Origin: Phycisphaerales bacterium
GTDB lineage: Bacteria > Planctomycetota > Phycisphaerae > Phycisphaerales > UBA1924
DNA: 64,000 nt
Assembly (NCBI GenBank): GCA_905339235.1
Contig: CAJPFG010000031.1
Location: 1 to 64,000 of the forward strand
Direction: 5' to 3'
In this document: in pieces, positions 21,222 to 29,731 of the stretch
How positions within the stretch are numbered: position 1 is the first letter of the stretch
Layout: every line of letters begins with the position of its first letter
Notes under the pieces: generated by a model
Seen by the model: the letters and a program-made list of their open reading frames with translations, nothing else
What the model was told of the DNA's origin: nothing
Database searches by the model: none
Position numbers and translations under genes: made by a program

Positions 21222-22949
21222 CTACTTCGGTCGGGGGAGGCGGGTTCGGCGGTCGTTCCACGAGAGCCAGGCCGCGCGGGCGACCAATCCGATTCCGGAC
21301 GCGAGAGCGAGCCATCCGGCTGAGTCGCCGATGGTGGCGTAGACCGTGCGTCCCGCGCCCAGCGTCACCGATCCATGGAGTACGCCGTCGGCGCGAGAGG
21401 CCATTGGTGTGCCGTCGATCCCGCTGGCGGTGATCCGGCCGCGGGCATCGATGATCGCCGAAATCCCGGTGTTGGCGGCGCGGAGGACGGGTGTGCCGAG
21501 TTCGGCGGCTCGCCAGCGGGCCAACTGGAGGTGATGGGCGCGGCCGAGGTCGCTGTTGCCGAACCATCCGTCGTTGGTGAGGCTGACGATGAGGTCGGCG
21601 CGCCGTTTTTCGCCGTCGAAGACGAGTTGGCGGCAGACTTTGGCGCCGGTGATTTCGAAGCAGATCGGCGTGACGGCGCGGATGGGGCCGTCGGCGGCGG
21701 GAATCTCGAAGACGGTTCGGCGCGTTCCGGCGGCGAGGTCGAAGGCCATGCCCCGGGCCGCGACGTCGAGAAGAGCCTGCTGGAGCGCGGGCCAACGGTG
21801 GACGTAGGGCATGACCTCGCCGAAAGGGGTGAGGTGAATCTTGTCGTACCGAAGATCGGAGGTTTTGCCGTCGAGGACGAGATACACGCTGTTGAGACGG
21901 GCCTTGCGGTCGAAGCGAACGCCTTCGGGGGTGTCGGTGAGTTTGAGCCCTTCGATCCCTTCCTCGCCGATGAGCAAGGGGACCCTGACCTCGCGGGAGA
22001 GTTCCATCAGGCGGTCGGCGAAGTGGGTCGCGTCGAGGTTGCGTTCGCCGGAGGCTCCTCGAACGCGGAACTGGAGGCCCTGGTCGCGCATGAGAGTCAC
22101 GGCCGCGGGTTCGAGCGTCAGGCCGGGCATCATGGTCTCGGGCCAGACGATGAGGGCGGGAGATTTGGACGAGGCCTCTCGCGTGAGCGCGGCGAATCGC
22201 TCGAAGTCGCGGAGTTCGTCTTCGAGCGACCAGGCGATTTTGTTGCTCTGCGGGACGTTGGTCTGGATCGCGGCCACGGAGACCTGGCGCGGCGCGGGGT
22301 TGATGCCCGACTTCATGCCGAGGACCAGGAGGCCGGAGACCAGGAATACCGCGATGACGCCGTCGGCGATCGCGATGCCGCGGCGTTTGGCTGGGGTCGT
22401 TGCGAACCAGAGGTCGCCCGCGGCCCCGGCGAGGAACGCGACGAGCAGCGACACGAGGTACGCCCCGCCCACGGAGGCGATGGCGCTGATTCCGGGAGCG
22501 TCGATCAGGGGGTGCGCCGGGAAGGCCCAGGCATAGCCGTCCATGAACATCTCGCCGCGGAAGAACTCCTGGCCGGTCCAGATTGCCGGCACGGTGACGG
22601 CGAGCGGGACCGAGGGCGAGCGCGATCTCACCCACGCGAGCAACCCGACAAAGACGCCGGGAAACAGCGCCATGGCGAGTACGAGGGGGTAGTAGCCGAA
22701 CTCGGAGATCTCGCGCACCCACCATTGCGAAACGCCCCAGAAAGGCACGGCGCCAAGCGCGATGAGGGTGGCGTTGCGGTAGGGGCGGCATCCGGGCCTT
22801 GCGCCCGCCCACGCGAGAGGCCAGATCGCGACGATCGCGAACCCCCAGAGCGACAGCGGCGGCGCCGACAGGAACATGAACAGCGAATACGCAACACCCG
22901 CGAGGATGGGCGGGAGCCATGCGTTTTGATGGGTGGTGGGCGCGGCCAT
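21222..22949 (-). CDS. lnt: Apolipoprotein N-acyltransferase
   Basis: 575 aa from ATG 22949 (MAAPTTHQNAWLPPILAGVA). About 6-7 N-terminal membrane helices (to ~215) are followed by a periplasmic nitrilase-like domain and a final hydrophobic segment. The catalytic triad is recognisable: Glu in LIVWPETMMPG, Lys in RYDKIHLTPFGEVMPY and Cys in VTPICFEITG. Lnt adds the third acyl chain to the N-terminal Cys of lipoproteins in the inner membrane. It is slightly longer than the ~510-aa E. coli enzyme. Its start diverges from the aminotransferase gene at 23054 across ~100 bp. Confidence 0.9.
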   Translation of the reverse strand: MAAPTTHQNAWLPPILAGVAYSLFMFLSAPPLSLWGFAIVAIWPLAWAGARPGCRPYRNATLIALGAVPFWGVSQWWVREISEFGYYPLVLAMALFPGVFVGLLAWVRSRSPSVPLAVTVPAIWTGQEFFRGEMFMDGYAWAFPAHPLIDAPGISAIASVGGAYLVSLLVAFLAGAAGDLWFATTPAKRRGIAIADGVIAVFLVSGLLVLGMKSGINPAPRQVSVAAIQTNVPQSNKIAWSLEDELRDFERFAALTREASSKSPALIVWPETMMPGLTLEPAAVTLMRDQGLQFRVRGASGERNLDATHFADRLMELSREVRVPLLIGEEGIEGLKLTDTPEGVRFDRKARLNSVYLVLDGKTSDLRYDKIHLTPFGEVMPYVHRWPALQQALLDVAARGMAFDLAAGTRRTVFEIPAADGPIRAVTPICFEITGAKVCRQLVFDGEKRRADLIVSLTNDGWFGNSDLGRAHHLQLARWRAAELGTPVLRAANTGISAIIDARGRITASGIDGTPMASRADGVLHGSVTLGAGRTVYATIGDSAGWLALASGIGLVARAAWLSWNDRRTRLPRPK

Positions 22950-23053
22950 GCGGACCGCGGAGCGTAGCCGGAGAATCGGGTATGCGCGCCGGCATATGCG
23001 CTGTGGATTCCGCGCTTCACTTGCGGCCGTTTGCGTTCGTATCCTCCCGCGCC

Positions 23054-24307
23054 ATGTGCCCAACGATCGCCCGGCGTGTCCAAGGTCTGAAGCCTTCCGT
23101 CACCATCGCGTTCATGAACCGCGCCAAAGCGATGCAGCGGCAGGGGATGGATGTGCTTTCGTTCGCGGCGGGCGAGCCGGACTTTGATACGCCCGATCTC
23201 ATCAAGGAAGCGGCGATCGCGGCGCTGCGGGCGGGGCAGACCAAGTACATGCCGACGCTGGGAGATCCGGAGAGTCGGGCGGTGATCGCGGAGAAGTTCA
23301 CGCGGGAGAACGGGATTCCCAACTGCACGCCCGATCACATCGCCATCGGCGCGGGCGGGAAACATCAACTGTTCGTCTCCCTGCACTGCCTGCTGGATGA
23401 TCCGCGGCCGGGAGACCCCGCCCAGGAGGTCATCATCCCCGTGCCGGCGTGGGTGAGTTATGCCCCGATCGCCGAACTGGCGGGCGGGCGGGTTGTTGAA
23501 GTTCAGACTTCGGCCGAGACCGGGTTCCTGGCGAGCGCGGAGCAGATTCGCGAAGCCATCACGCCGCGGTCACGGGTGCTGATCCTGAACTCCCCGAGCA
23601 ACCCCTGCGGCACGATGTATTCGCCGGACCAGTTGCGGGCGATCGCGAAGGTGGTCGCGGACGGCGTGAAGACCGCGCCGGACCTGGTGGTGCTTTCGGA
23701 TGAGATCTACGAAAAGATCGCGTACGGGGGCATCCCCCACTTCTCGATCGGGAGCGTTCCCGAGATCGCGGAGCGGGTCGTCACGCTCAACGGGCTGTCG
23801 AAGGCGTACGCGATGACGGGATGGCGGATCGGGTACACCGGAACGTCGGGCGAGTTCGGGCGGAAGTTCATCCAGGCGATGGCGACGCTGCAGGGGCAGA
23901 TCTCGACGAACAACACGAGTTTCACGTATCCGTCCATCCCGGTCGCGTTGCGACGGTGCGGGGCGGATGTCGAGCGGATGCGCGGGGCATTCGCACGCCG
24001 GGCGGAGTTGATCAACCGGCGTCTGTCGCAGATTCCGCGCCTGCGGAACACCACGCCGACGGGGGCATTCTACGCGTTTCCCGATGTTTCCGCGTATTTC
24101 GGAACCACGTCGCCCAAGGGGAAGGCGATCAACTCGTCGCTGGAGATGGCCGAGGCGCTGCTTGAAGAGGCGCTGGTGGCGTTCGTGCCGGGTGAGGATT
24201 TCGGGGGCTGCGGGAAGAAGCACCTTCGGATTTCATTCGCGTGTTCGGAGGAACAGATCGAAAGGGGCTTGGATCGGTTCGGCGCTTTCCTGGCGACGCT
24301 GAAGTAG
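23054..24307 (+). CDS. Class I aminotransferase (aspartate/aromatic type)
   Basis: 417 aa. The ATG at 23054 gives MCPTIARRVQGLKPSVTIAF, where N-termini of family Ib aspartate aminotransferases begin; longer upstream frames read into the lnt spacer. PLP motifs: FAAGEPDFDTPD, NSPSNPCGTMYS, Asp/Tyr in LVVLSDEIYEKIAY, Schiff-base Lys in NGLSKAYAMTGWRIGY and the substrate-carboxylate Arg in HLRISFA. It transfers amino groups between aspartate or aromatic amino acids and 2-oxoglutarate in the cytoplasm. The window also encodes tryptophan dioxygenase and HPPD, so an aromatic role is possible, but general aspartate aminotransferase is equally likely. Confidence 0.88.
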   Translation: MCPTIARRVQGLKPSVTIAFMNRAKAMQRQGMDVLSFAAGEPDFDTPDLIKEAAIAALRAGQTKYMPTLGDPESRAVIAEKFTRENGIPNCTPDHIAIGAGGKHQLFVSLHCLLDDPRPGDPAQEVIIPVPAWVSYAPIAELAGGRVVEVQTSAETGFLASAEQIREAITPRSRVLILNSPSNPCGTMYSPDQLRAIAKVVADGVKTAPDLVVLSDEIYEKIAYGGIPHFSIGSVPEIAERVVTLNGLSKAYAMTGWRIGYTGTSGEFGRKFIQAMATLQGQISTNNTSFTYPSIPVALRRCGADVERMRGAFARRAELINRRLSQIPRLRNTTPTGAFYAFPDVSAYFGTTSPKGKAINSSLEMAEALLEEALVAFVPGEDFGGCGKKHLRISFACSEEQIERGLDRFGAFLATLK

Positions 24308-24331
24308 GCCGCGGCAGCAGAGGGACCCTGC

Positions 24332-25120
24332 ATGTCTTTCGCCTTCATCTGCGCGGTTGCGCTCCTCGCCTCGGCGCTCACATTCTTCAGCGGGTTCGGG
24401 CTGGGCACGCTGCTGCTGCCCGCGTTCGCGCTGCGATTCCCCATCGAGGTCGCGATCGCCGCCACGGCGGTGGTGCACCTGGCGAACAACCTGTTCAAAC
24501 TCGTGCTGGTCGGCAGGGCCACGGACAGGTCCGTGATGCTTCGCTTCGCGATTCCCGCGGCCGGCGCGGCGTGGGTGGGGGCATGGATTCTGAGCCTGCT
24601 GGGCGACATGCGGCCGATCGCCACTTGGAATCTGGGGGAGCGGGTGTGCGAGGTGACCTGGATCAAGTCGGTGATCGCGGTGATCATGGCGGGGTTCGCC
24701 GCGGTGGAGTTGACCCCGTCCTTTGACCGCTGGGCGTTTGATCCGAGGTACCTGCCGCTGGGGGGCGTGATTTCGGGCTTCTTCGGGGGGGTTTCGGGCC
24801 ATCAGGGGGCGCTGCGCTCGGCGTTCCTGGTAAGGTGCGGGCTCTCGAAGGAGGCCTTCATCGCCACGGGGGTCGCGAGCGCGTGCATCGTGGATGTGGC
24901 TCGGCTGGCGGTGTACGGACGCGAGTTCTATACGGAAAAGTTCGCCGCGGTGGGAGAGGGCGGGGGTTGGCACCTCGTCGGCGCGGCGTGCCTGGCCGCG
25001 TTCATCGGGGCGTTCGCGGGTGCGCGCCTGGTGAAGAAGGTCACCATGCGGTTCGTCCGCGTGGGCGTGGGGATCATGCTGCTGGGCGTGTCGGCGGCGC
25101 TGGGCGCCGGGGTCATCTGA
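24332..25120 (+). CDS. TauE/SafE-family membrane permease
   Basis: 262 aa with about 8 hydrophobic segments. The opening FICAVALLASALTFFSGFGL and GTLLLPAFALRFPIEVAIAA contain the conserved first half-repeat of TauE/SafE exporters, and ISGFFGGVSGHQGALRSAFL is the second half-repeat signature. Family members export sulfite, sulfoacetate or related organosulfonates, but many are uncharacterised. It starts 24 nt after the aminotransferase stop and is probably co-transcribed. It converges with tryptophan dioxygenase, whose stop is 9 nt away. Confidence 0.83.
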   Translation: MSFAFICAVALLASALTFFSGFGLGTLLLPAFALRFPIEVAIAATAVVHLANNLFKLVLVGRATDRSVMLRFAIPAAGAAWVGAWILSLLGDMRPIATWNLGERVCEVTWIKSVIAVIMAGFAAVELTPSFDRWAFDPRYLPLGGVISGFFGGVSGHQGALRSAFLVRCGLSKEAFIATGVASACIVDVARLAVYGREFYTEKFAAVGEGGGWHLVGAACLAAFIGAFAGARLVKKVTMRFVRVGVGIMLLGVSAALGAGVI

Positions 25121-25129
25121 CGGCGGCCC

Positions 25130-25984
25130 TCAGCCGGGACGACCAACGTCCTTGATCTCGGTGCGAACGTCCCAGAGTTCGGGGAAGAGGCGGTCATCGA
25201 CCATTTGCCGGAGGTAGGAGACGCCGGCGGTGCCTCCCGTGCCGCGCTTGTAGCCGATGACGCGTTCCACGACCTTCATGTGCCGGTAGCGCCACAACGC
25301 GTAGGCCTCATCCACATCCACGAGTTTCTCGCACATCTCGTAGGAGTCCCACGCCTTTTCGGGGTGCTCGTACACCTCGCGGAACGCGGCGACGACCGCG
25401 GGGTGCGGCGCGTGCGGCACCGTCACGTCGCGCTCGACAACCTCCCTGGGAATCGCGTAGCCCTTACGGGCCATGGAGCGCAGGTACTCGTCGTACAGGC
25501 TTGGTGCGAGGAACGCGGCCTCGACCTGATCGTGGATCGCGGGCTTGTGCTTGAACACGGCGAGCATCCTCGCGTCCTTGCGCCCCAGCATGAACTCGAT
25601 GATCCGATGCTGGTAGGACTGAATGCCGCTGGCCGGGCCCAGCACGTGGCGGAACTGGACGTATTCGCTGGGGGTGAGCGTCGCGAGCACGCTCCACTGC
25701 TGAAGGAGTTGCGCCTGGATGTGCTTGACGCGGGCGAGGATTTTGAACGTGGCCTCCAGTTGATCCTCGCGGATCAGCCGGAGCGCGGCCTTGAGTTCGT
25801 GGATCATCAGTTTGAACCACAACTCGGTGGTCTGGTGCTGGATGATGAAGAGAAGTTCGTCGTGGTGCTCGGGTTGGGAGAGCGGCTTCTGGGCGGAGAG
25901 CACGCGGTCGAGTTGGAGATACTGGGCGTAGTCCAGTTTTCCGTGCAGGTCTGTGAGCATTCCCGGGTCGTGTGGAGCGGTCAT
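25130..25984 (-). CDS. kynA: Tryptophan 2,3-dioxygenase
   Basis: 284 aa heme enzyme; start at ATG 25984 ([20 protein letters not shown]). Signature segments: [33 protein letters not shown] (the His contributes to substrate/heme contacts), [20 protein letters not shown], and the proximal heme-ligand His region [20 protein letters not shown]. The [11 protein letters not shown] motif near the C-terminus binds substrate carboxylate. It oxidises L-Trp to N-formylkynurenine. No other kynurenine-pathway gene is adjacent. Confidence 0.92.
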   Translation of the reverse strand: MTAPHDPGMLTDLHGKLDYAQYLQLDRVLSAQKPLSQPEHHDELLFIIQHQTTELWFKLMIHELKAALRLIREDQLEATFKILARVKHIQAQLLQQWSVLATLTPSEYVQFRHVLGPASGIQSYQHRIIEFMLGRKDARMLAVFKHKPAIHDQVEAAFLAPSLYDEYLRSMARKGYAIPREVVERDVTVPHAPHPAVVAAFREVYEHPEKAWDSYEMCEKLVDVDEAYALWRYRHMKVVERVIGYKRGTGGTAGVSYLRQMVDDRLFPELWDVRTEIKDVGRPG

Positions 25985-26023
25985 GCCCAAGCGTACCGCG
26001 TTCGCGAAGCGGGCGGCCGGAGG

Positions 26024-26284
26024 CTACCGGCCGATCGTGTCCACCGCCCGGTCGGACTCGCCGCGGACCAGGGTGGCGTGCCCATCGGTGTTCGAGGGCC
26101 ACATCGCGACGCGGGTGGACCCGTCACCGGGCTGGGGCATGACGACGGCGGCGCGGGCTTCGAAGAACCTCTCTCGATCGCCGTAGGCGCACCCCATAAG
26201 ACACAACGCCGCGCTGGTAAGCGTGGCGGCGGTCATTACCTTCCTACGGAGTTTGGGATCGACGATGGTGAGAAGGGGTCTCAT
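26024..26284 (-). CDS. Small lipoprotein
   Basis: 86 aa from ATG 26284, or 70 aa from the internal Met at 26236. The second choice gives a tidy lipoprotein signal MTAATLTSAALCLMGC with lipobox LMGC; the first adds a basic stretch (PKLRRK) before it, which is also acceptable. The mature part is about 55 residues, rich in small polar residues, with no recognised domain. It follows kynA on the same strand by ~40 bp upstream spacing. Function unknown. Confidence 0.55.
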   Translation of the reverse strand: MRPLLTIVDPKLRRKVMTAATLTSAALCLMGCAYGDRERFFEARAAVVMPQPGDGSTRVAMWPSNTDGHATLVRGESDRAVDTIGR

Positions 26285-26529
26285 GGTCGGGCTCCGCATC
26301 CACGCGAGCCCACGCCTTGGTATTCTTCGACAACCGTCCCTCGCCGCTTGGGCGGAGAGTTCCAATCGACCGGCCGGGCGATGGGAGGTGTCGAGTGTGC
26401 GGCACGTGCGGTCGGAACTGCGGGCACAGGCGGCACAGATCGGCTGGATTGAGCGGTCGCGAACGTCGCGGCCACCTCTCCATATGACGCACTTATCGCC
26501 CCACGGTTCCGGCCGAGAAATAACCCGAG

Positions 26530-26557
26530 TTGACCGCAAGTCTCGTGGCCGTAGGAT
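26530..26557 (+). promoter_or_regulatory. Candidate promoter of the sugar isomerase gene
   Basis: TTGACC (26530-26535), 16-nt spacer, TAGGAT (26552-26557), giving a leader of about 42 nt to the ATG at 26606. Confidence 0.4.
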
Positions 26558-26605
26558 GCTACGAGCATCGCCCCGAATCGAAACGAACCACTTCGAGAAC
26601 CACCG

Positions 26606-27463
26606 ATGAAACCCGCCTTCAGCACCGTCGCCCTCCCAGATTGGACCCTGCCGCGCCTCGCCGAGCGCGCCGAAACGTGGGGGTTTCTCGGTGTGGAGTT
26701 GCGGACCTTTGGATTCGGCTCGACACAGATCGCCTGCGATCCTGCGCTCACGGCGCCCGCAAAAACGCGGGCGATGTTCACAAAATCCGGCGTGTCGATG
26801 CTCTCGCTGGCAACCTCGATCCGCTACGACGAGCCCATCACGCCGCCCGTCATCGGCCGCTTGCTCGACACCGAAAAGCCTGTCCGCGAAACCGCGGGCG
26901 CGGTGGATCTGGCGGTGCAGTTGGAGTGCCCGCTGGTGCGAGTGTTCGGCTTCGAGATCGAGGGGTCCGAGTCGCGCAAGTCGGCCGTCGCGAGAATCGT
27001 GGAACGCCTGGTCCGCAGCGCGGATCATTGCGATAAGAGCGGCGTCCGCCTGATGATCGAGAATGGCGGATCGTTCCCTCGCGCCGCCGACCTGGCCGAA
27101 CTCATCGATCGCGTCGGGAGCCCGCTGGTGTGCGCGGCGTACAGCCTCGCGGTGGGCGCGGCCGCGGGCGAACGCGCGGAAGATGCGGCCAACGTGCTCG
27201 GGGAGCGGCTGGTGTGCGCGAAAGTCCGCGATTTCAAGAACTCGGCGCCGTGCGCGCTGGGCGAGGGCGATCTGCGTTGCCGCGAAACCGTCGAGCGGCT
27301 GGCGCGCTCGGGGTTCGGCGGATGGCTCGTCTACGAGTACGACCGCATCTGGTTCCACGATACCGAAGAGCCGGATGCGGTGCTCTCCCGGTCCGCGAAG
27401 CGGCTGTTCGAGTGGGTGGGATCGACGATTTCTCCGGCCAGCCGCGAGCGCACGGCCGTGTAG
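26606..27463 (+). CDS. Sugar phosphate isomerase/epimerase family protein (TIM barrel)
   Basis: 285 aa, xylose-isomerase-like/AP-endonuclease-2 fold. The pattern begins KPAFSTVALPDWTLPRLAER and ETWGFLGVELRTFGF. Metal-ligand candidates appear in VRVFGFEIEGSE, MIENGGSF (Glu) and CAKVRDFKN. Members act as epimerases or isomerases on sugars, keto-acids or inositol derivatives; substrate cannot be read from sequence. It is a monocistronic-looking gene convergent with the tetR gene (stops 5 nt apart). Confidence 0.78.
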   Translation: MKPAFSTVALPDWTLPRLAERAETWGFLGVELRTFGFGSTQIACDPALTAPAKTRAMFTKSGVSMLSLATSIRYDEPITPPVIGRLLDTEKPVRETAGAVDLAVQLECPLVRVFGFEIEGSESRKSAVARIVERLVRSADHCDKSGVRLMIENGGSFPRAADLAELIDRVGSPLVCAAYSLAVGAAAGERAEDAANVLGERLVCAKVRDFKNSAPCALGEGDLRCRETVERLARSGFGGWLVYEYDRIWFHDTEEPDAVLSRSAKRLFEWVGSTISPASRERTAV

Positions 27464-27467
27464 CGCC

Positions 27468-28091
27468 TTATTCCGCGTGCTTCCCGATGAGCAGCCGCTC
27501 GATGAGTTCCTGCACGTGCGCGCCGTGCGGGTCTTCGCCCTGGTGCTCAACGCCGAGCGCGCTCAGGACGCCGTAGCCCAGGCCGACGTGCAGGAGGGTC
27601 CAGGCGATCAGTTCGGGAGAGAAGGACTTGAGGCTCTTGCGCTCGTCCTGCGCCTTCTTGAGTTCTTTCGCGAGGAACGCATGAAGGTTGTAGAAGTGCG
27701 TGCCCACGGCCTTGCGGATGTCCGCGTCGTCGGTTTCGGTAATCGCCTGAAGCAGCACGCGATAGGGGGCGCGGCCTTCCGGAGTGACCATCGGGTTTTC
27801 CCCGATCAGCCGCCGGAGGCGCTCGGCCGAGTCGCTCGCGCCGGCGAGCCGGTCCTTCCAGTGCCGCAGGGTCTGGTCGGCCGTGCGCTCGATGAGCGCG
27901 ATGAACAACTCTCGCTTGCTCTTGAAATGGCGGTAGATGATGGGCTCGGTGACGCCCGCGGCCTTGGAAAGCTCGGCTGTCGTCGCGCGGGCGTAGCCGC
28001 GCTGGGCGAACAACTCCGCCGCTCGGTCGAGCAGTTGCTCCCTGCGTTTTTCGGCCGGTAGTCGTCCCAAGTCGGGCTCCTGTCCGCCCAT
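27468..28091 (-). CDS. TetR-family transcriptional regulator
   Basis: 207 aa. The N-terminal HTH (residues ~15-60: RREQLLDRAAELFAQRGYAR, TTAELSKAAGVTEPIIYRHF, KSKRELF) is canonical TetR. The C-terminal ligand/dimerisation domain (~70-200) is unassigned. It lies 18 nt downstream of yidD in the same direction, so may be the last gene of the 29366-27468 run. Targets are unknown; TetR proteins usually repress nearby genes, and the divergent or convergent neighbours give no clear efflux candidate. Confidence 0.88.
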   Translation of the reverse strand: MGGQEPDLGRLPAEKRREQLLDRAAELFAQRGYARATTAELSKAAGVTEPIIYRHFKSKRELFIALIERTADQTLRHWKDRLAGASDSAERLRRLIGENPMVTPEGRAPYRVLLQAITETDDADIRKAVGTHFYNLHAFLAKELKKAQDERKSLKSFSPELIAWTLLHVGLGYGVLSALGVEHQGEDPHGAHVQELIERLLIGKHAE

Positions 28092-28109
28092 CGGCGGAAT
28101 CGCATTAGG

Positions 28110-28418
28110 TTAGCACCCGGAAACATGGTCCGGCGCGGGCGGGACCGGGTCATATCCCTTGCCGCCGAAGGGATTGCACCGCCCGATACGGCGAACCGTG
28201 AGCCAGGTGGCGCGCAGAACCGAATGGGTCTGGTACGCCTCGATCGCGTAGTTGGAGCAAGTCGGGTAGAAACGGCACTGCCCGCCCATGAGCCACGAGA
28301 GGGTGACCTGATAGAAGCGGATCGCGAGGATGAAGGGAATCGCCCACGGCGACCGGCGTCTCGGGGAATGATGGGGGTGTTGCGCGTGCTCCCGGCACGG
28401 GGAAGGGTCGGCGGTCAT
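28110..28418 (-). CDS. yidD: Membrane protein insertion efficiency factor YidD
   Basis: 102 aa. Start ATG 28418 overlaps the rnpA stop (ATGA). The YidD core is clear: IRFYQVTLSWLMGGQCRFYP, TCSNYAIEAYQTHS and the C-terminal RRIGRCNPFGGKGYDPVP. Family proteins are membrane-associated and assist YidC-mediated insertion. The first ~25 residues are a His/Pro/Arg-rich extension. The usual yidC neighbour is missing here; a TetR gene follows instead. Confidence 0.93.
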   Translation of the reverse strand: MTADPSPCREHAQHPHHSPRRRSPWAIPFILAIRFYQVTLSWLMGGQCRFYPTCSNYAIEAYQTHSVLRATWLTVRRIGRCNPFGGKGYDPVPPAPDHVSGC

Positions 28419-28831
28419 GCCTGATCGCTCCGCTTGCGCCGCCACTCGTCGCGAAGCGACTTTGCGAGCGATTGCAGGATCGCGCGGTACTGATCCGATT
28501 CCAGCGGCTTGTGCTGGCGCGCCGCCAGCACGAGGTCGAAGCCTTCCGTGTCGAGTTCGGGCAGGTCGTGCTGCGAGAGCCGAAACGCCTCGCGCAGTTG
28601 GCGCTTAAGCGCGTGGCGCTGGACCGCGTTGCCTACCGCTCGCGGGATTGACAGGCCCAGCCGCCAATAAGCCCGCGCGTTAGGCATCGCAAAGCCGGTG
28701 ATCGGGCCGCTGACCCTGCGAACCCGTGCGCCGAAGACTCTTTGGAACTCGAGATCGTGGGCCAATCGCAGCCGTCGCGGAAAGGTGTACCGGCGCGGGG
28801 TGGCCGCGGTTGGTTGGCTGCCATCGATCAC
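28415..28831 (-). CDS. rnpA: Ribonuclease P protein component
   Basis: 138 aa from GTG 28831. Other in-frame starts upstream read through an unrelated antisense frame. The conserved RnpA blocks are RRYTFPRRLRLAHDLEFQRV, RLGLSIPRAVGNAVQRHALK and KRQLREAFR, the last being the RNxxKRxxRE-type basic helix that contacts RNase P RNA. The protein matures tRNA 5' ends with the RNA subunit. It overlaps yidD by 4 nt (ATGA), as is common. No rpmH (L34) gene could be found immediately upstream. Confidence 0.9.
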   Translation of the reverse strand: MIDGSQPTAATPRRYTFPRRLRLAHDLEFQRVFGARVRRVSGPITGFAMPNARAYWRLGLSIPRAVGNAVQRHALKRQLREAFRLSQHDLPELDTEGFDLVLAARQHKPLESDQYRAILQSLAKSLRDEWRRKRSDQA

Positions 28832-28859
28832 GGTACAGGATAGGGAAGGCGCGCAGAGG

Positions 28860-29366
28860 TCATGCCGGCGTGGGGGGCGGTTCGTGGTGCACATCAACGC
28901 GGCCGCGGCTGGCCGGGAGCAACCCGATGAGCACACTGATCGCGCCACCGATGAGGAGCCACAGGCGGGGCTGCCCGCCCCGGGTCCATCGCGACAGAAT
29001 CGAGTTGGACGGGCGAAACTCGGCGAGTTTGAGGGGAGGGGGCTCGAGGCTTGGAAAGACCGAAACACCCTTGCCGAGGAGGTTTGTGCCTCCGGGAATG
29101 GCCGCGCGGTCGGCGGGAATCTGGTTGAGTTGCTTCTCCGCCAGGGAAAGGACGAGGGAAGGCTCGCCGGACTCGACGGCCGCGAGGTATTCCTCGTAGC
29201 GGGTGAGCCGGTCGATGCGGTGGGCCTCAACCGCGAGTGCCCGATCCCGCTGCCAACGTGCCCTGGCGAGGTCTTCGGAGGCGGGAATGAGGATGGTGGC
29301 GGCGAGGATGGCGATCCCGGCGGCGAGGAAAAGCCACCCGGGATCGATCAAGGGTCGGGGTTGCAT
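28860..29366 (-). CDS. Two-helix membrane protein upstream of rnpA
   Basis: 168 aa from ATG 29366 (MQPRPLIDPGWLFLAAGIAI). The first membrane helix (~11-30) and the last (~135-152, LWLLIGGAISVLIGLLPAS) enclose a ~100-residue soluble segment. That segment starts with a charged helical stretch (DLARARWQRDRALAVEAHRI) resembling a septum-protein-like coiled coil, and has a Pro-rich end. It occupies the place where rpmH normally sits before rnpA. No family recognised; a cell-envelope role is likely. Confidence 0.7.
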   Translation of the reverse strand: MQPRPLIDPGWLFLAAGIAILAATILIPASEDLARARWQRDRALAVEAHRIDRLTRYEEYLAAVESGEPSLVLSLAEKQLNQIPADRAAIPGGTNLLGKGVSVFPSLEPPPLKLAEFRPSNSILSRWTRGGQPRLWLLIGGAISVLIGLLPASRGRVDVHHEPPPTPA

Positions 29367-29518
29367 GTGTTTCTGGGTCAAGGCGGATGGTGTATCGGCG
29401 AATCGGGTTCTCGGACAGTGACTTGTCGGCGCGACGATTTTGGCGCCCGAAACCGGCCCCGATCCCTTTGGGGGCGTTCGGATAGCGCCAAGTCTGCGCT
29501 GGTTGAGCGACTTCGCGA

Positions 29519-29546
29519 TTGACACAGCCCGGCGTAGCCCTATCCT
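29519..29546 (+). promoter_or_regulatory. Candidate promoter in the 29367-29731 gap
   Basis: TTGACA (29519-29524), 16-nt spacer, TATCCT (29541-29546). It would give a leader of about 180 nt for the secreted protein gene at 29732. I see no gene or other structure in this 365-nt gap. Confidence 0.45.
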
Positions 29547-29731
29547 GAATGCGAGAGATCTGGGGGAGTGCGCCCCGGAGAAGATTGTCAGGTCAAAACT
29601 CGGGGCTATGGCTGGCCCTTCGGCGTCACGTGCGATTCGCGCGTCGAGCGCGCTGAAGTGGGCTGTGTTTTTCCCTGCGAGCAAAATGAGAGAGTTGGGA
29701 GTTTGAAAACCACGTTTAGGGAGATGTACGG

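Noticed and set aside
29367-29731. A possible rpmH (L34) gene upstream of rnpA
   Set aside because: No KRTYQPS-like sequence in any frame; the short plus-strand frame at 29440-29706 has no family resemblance.
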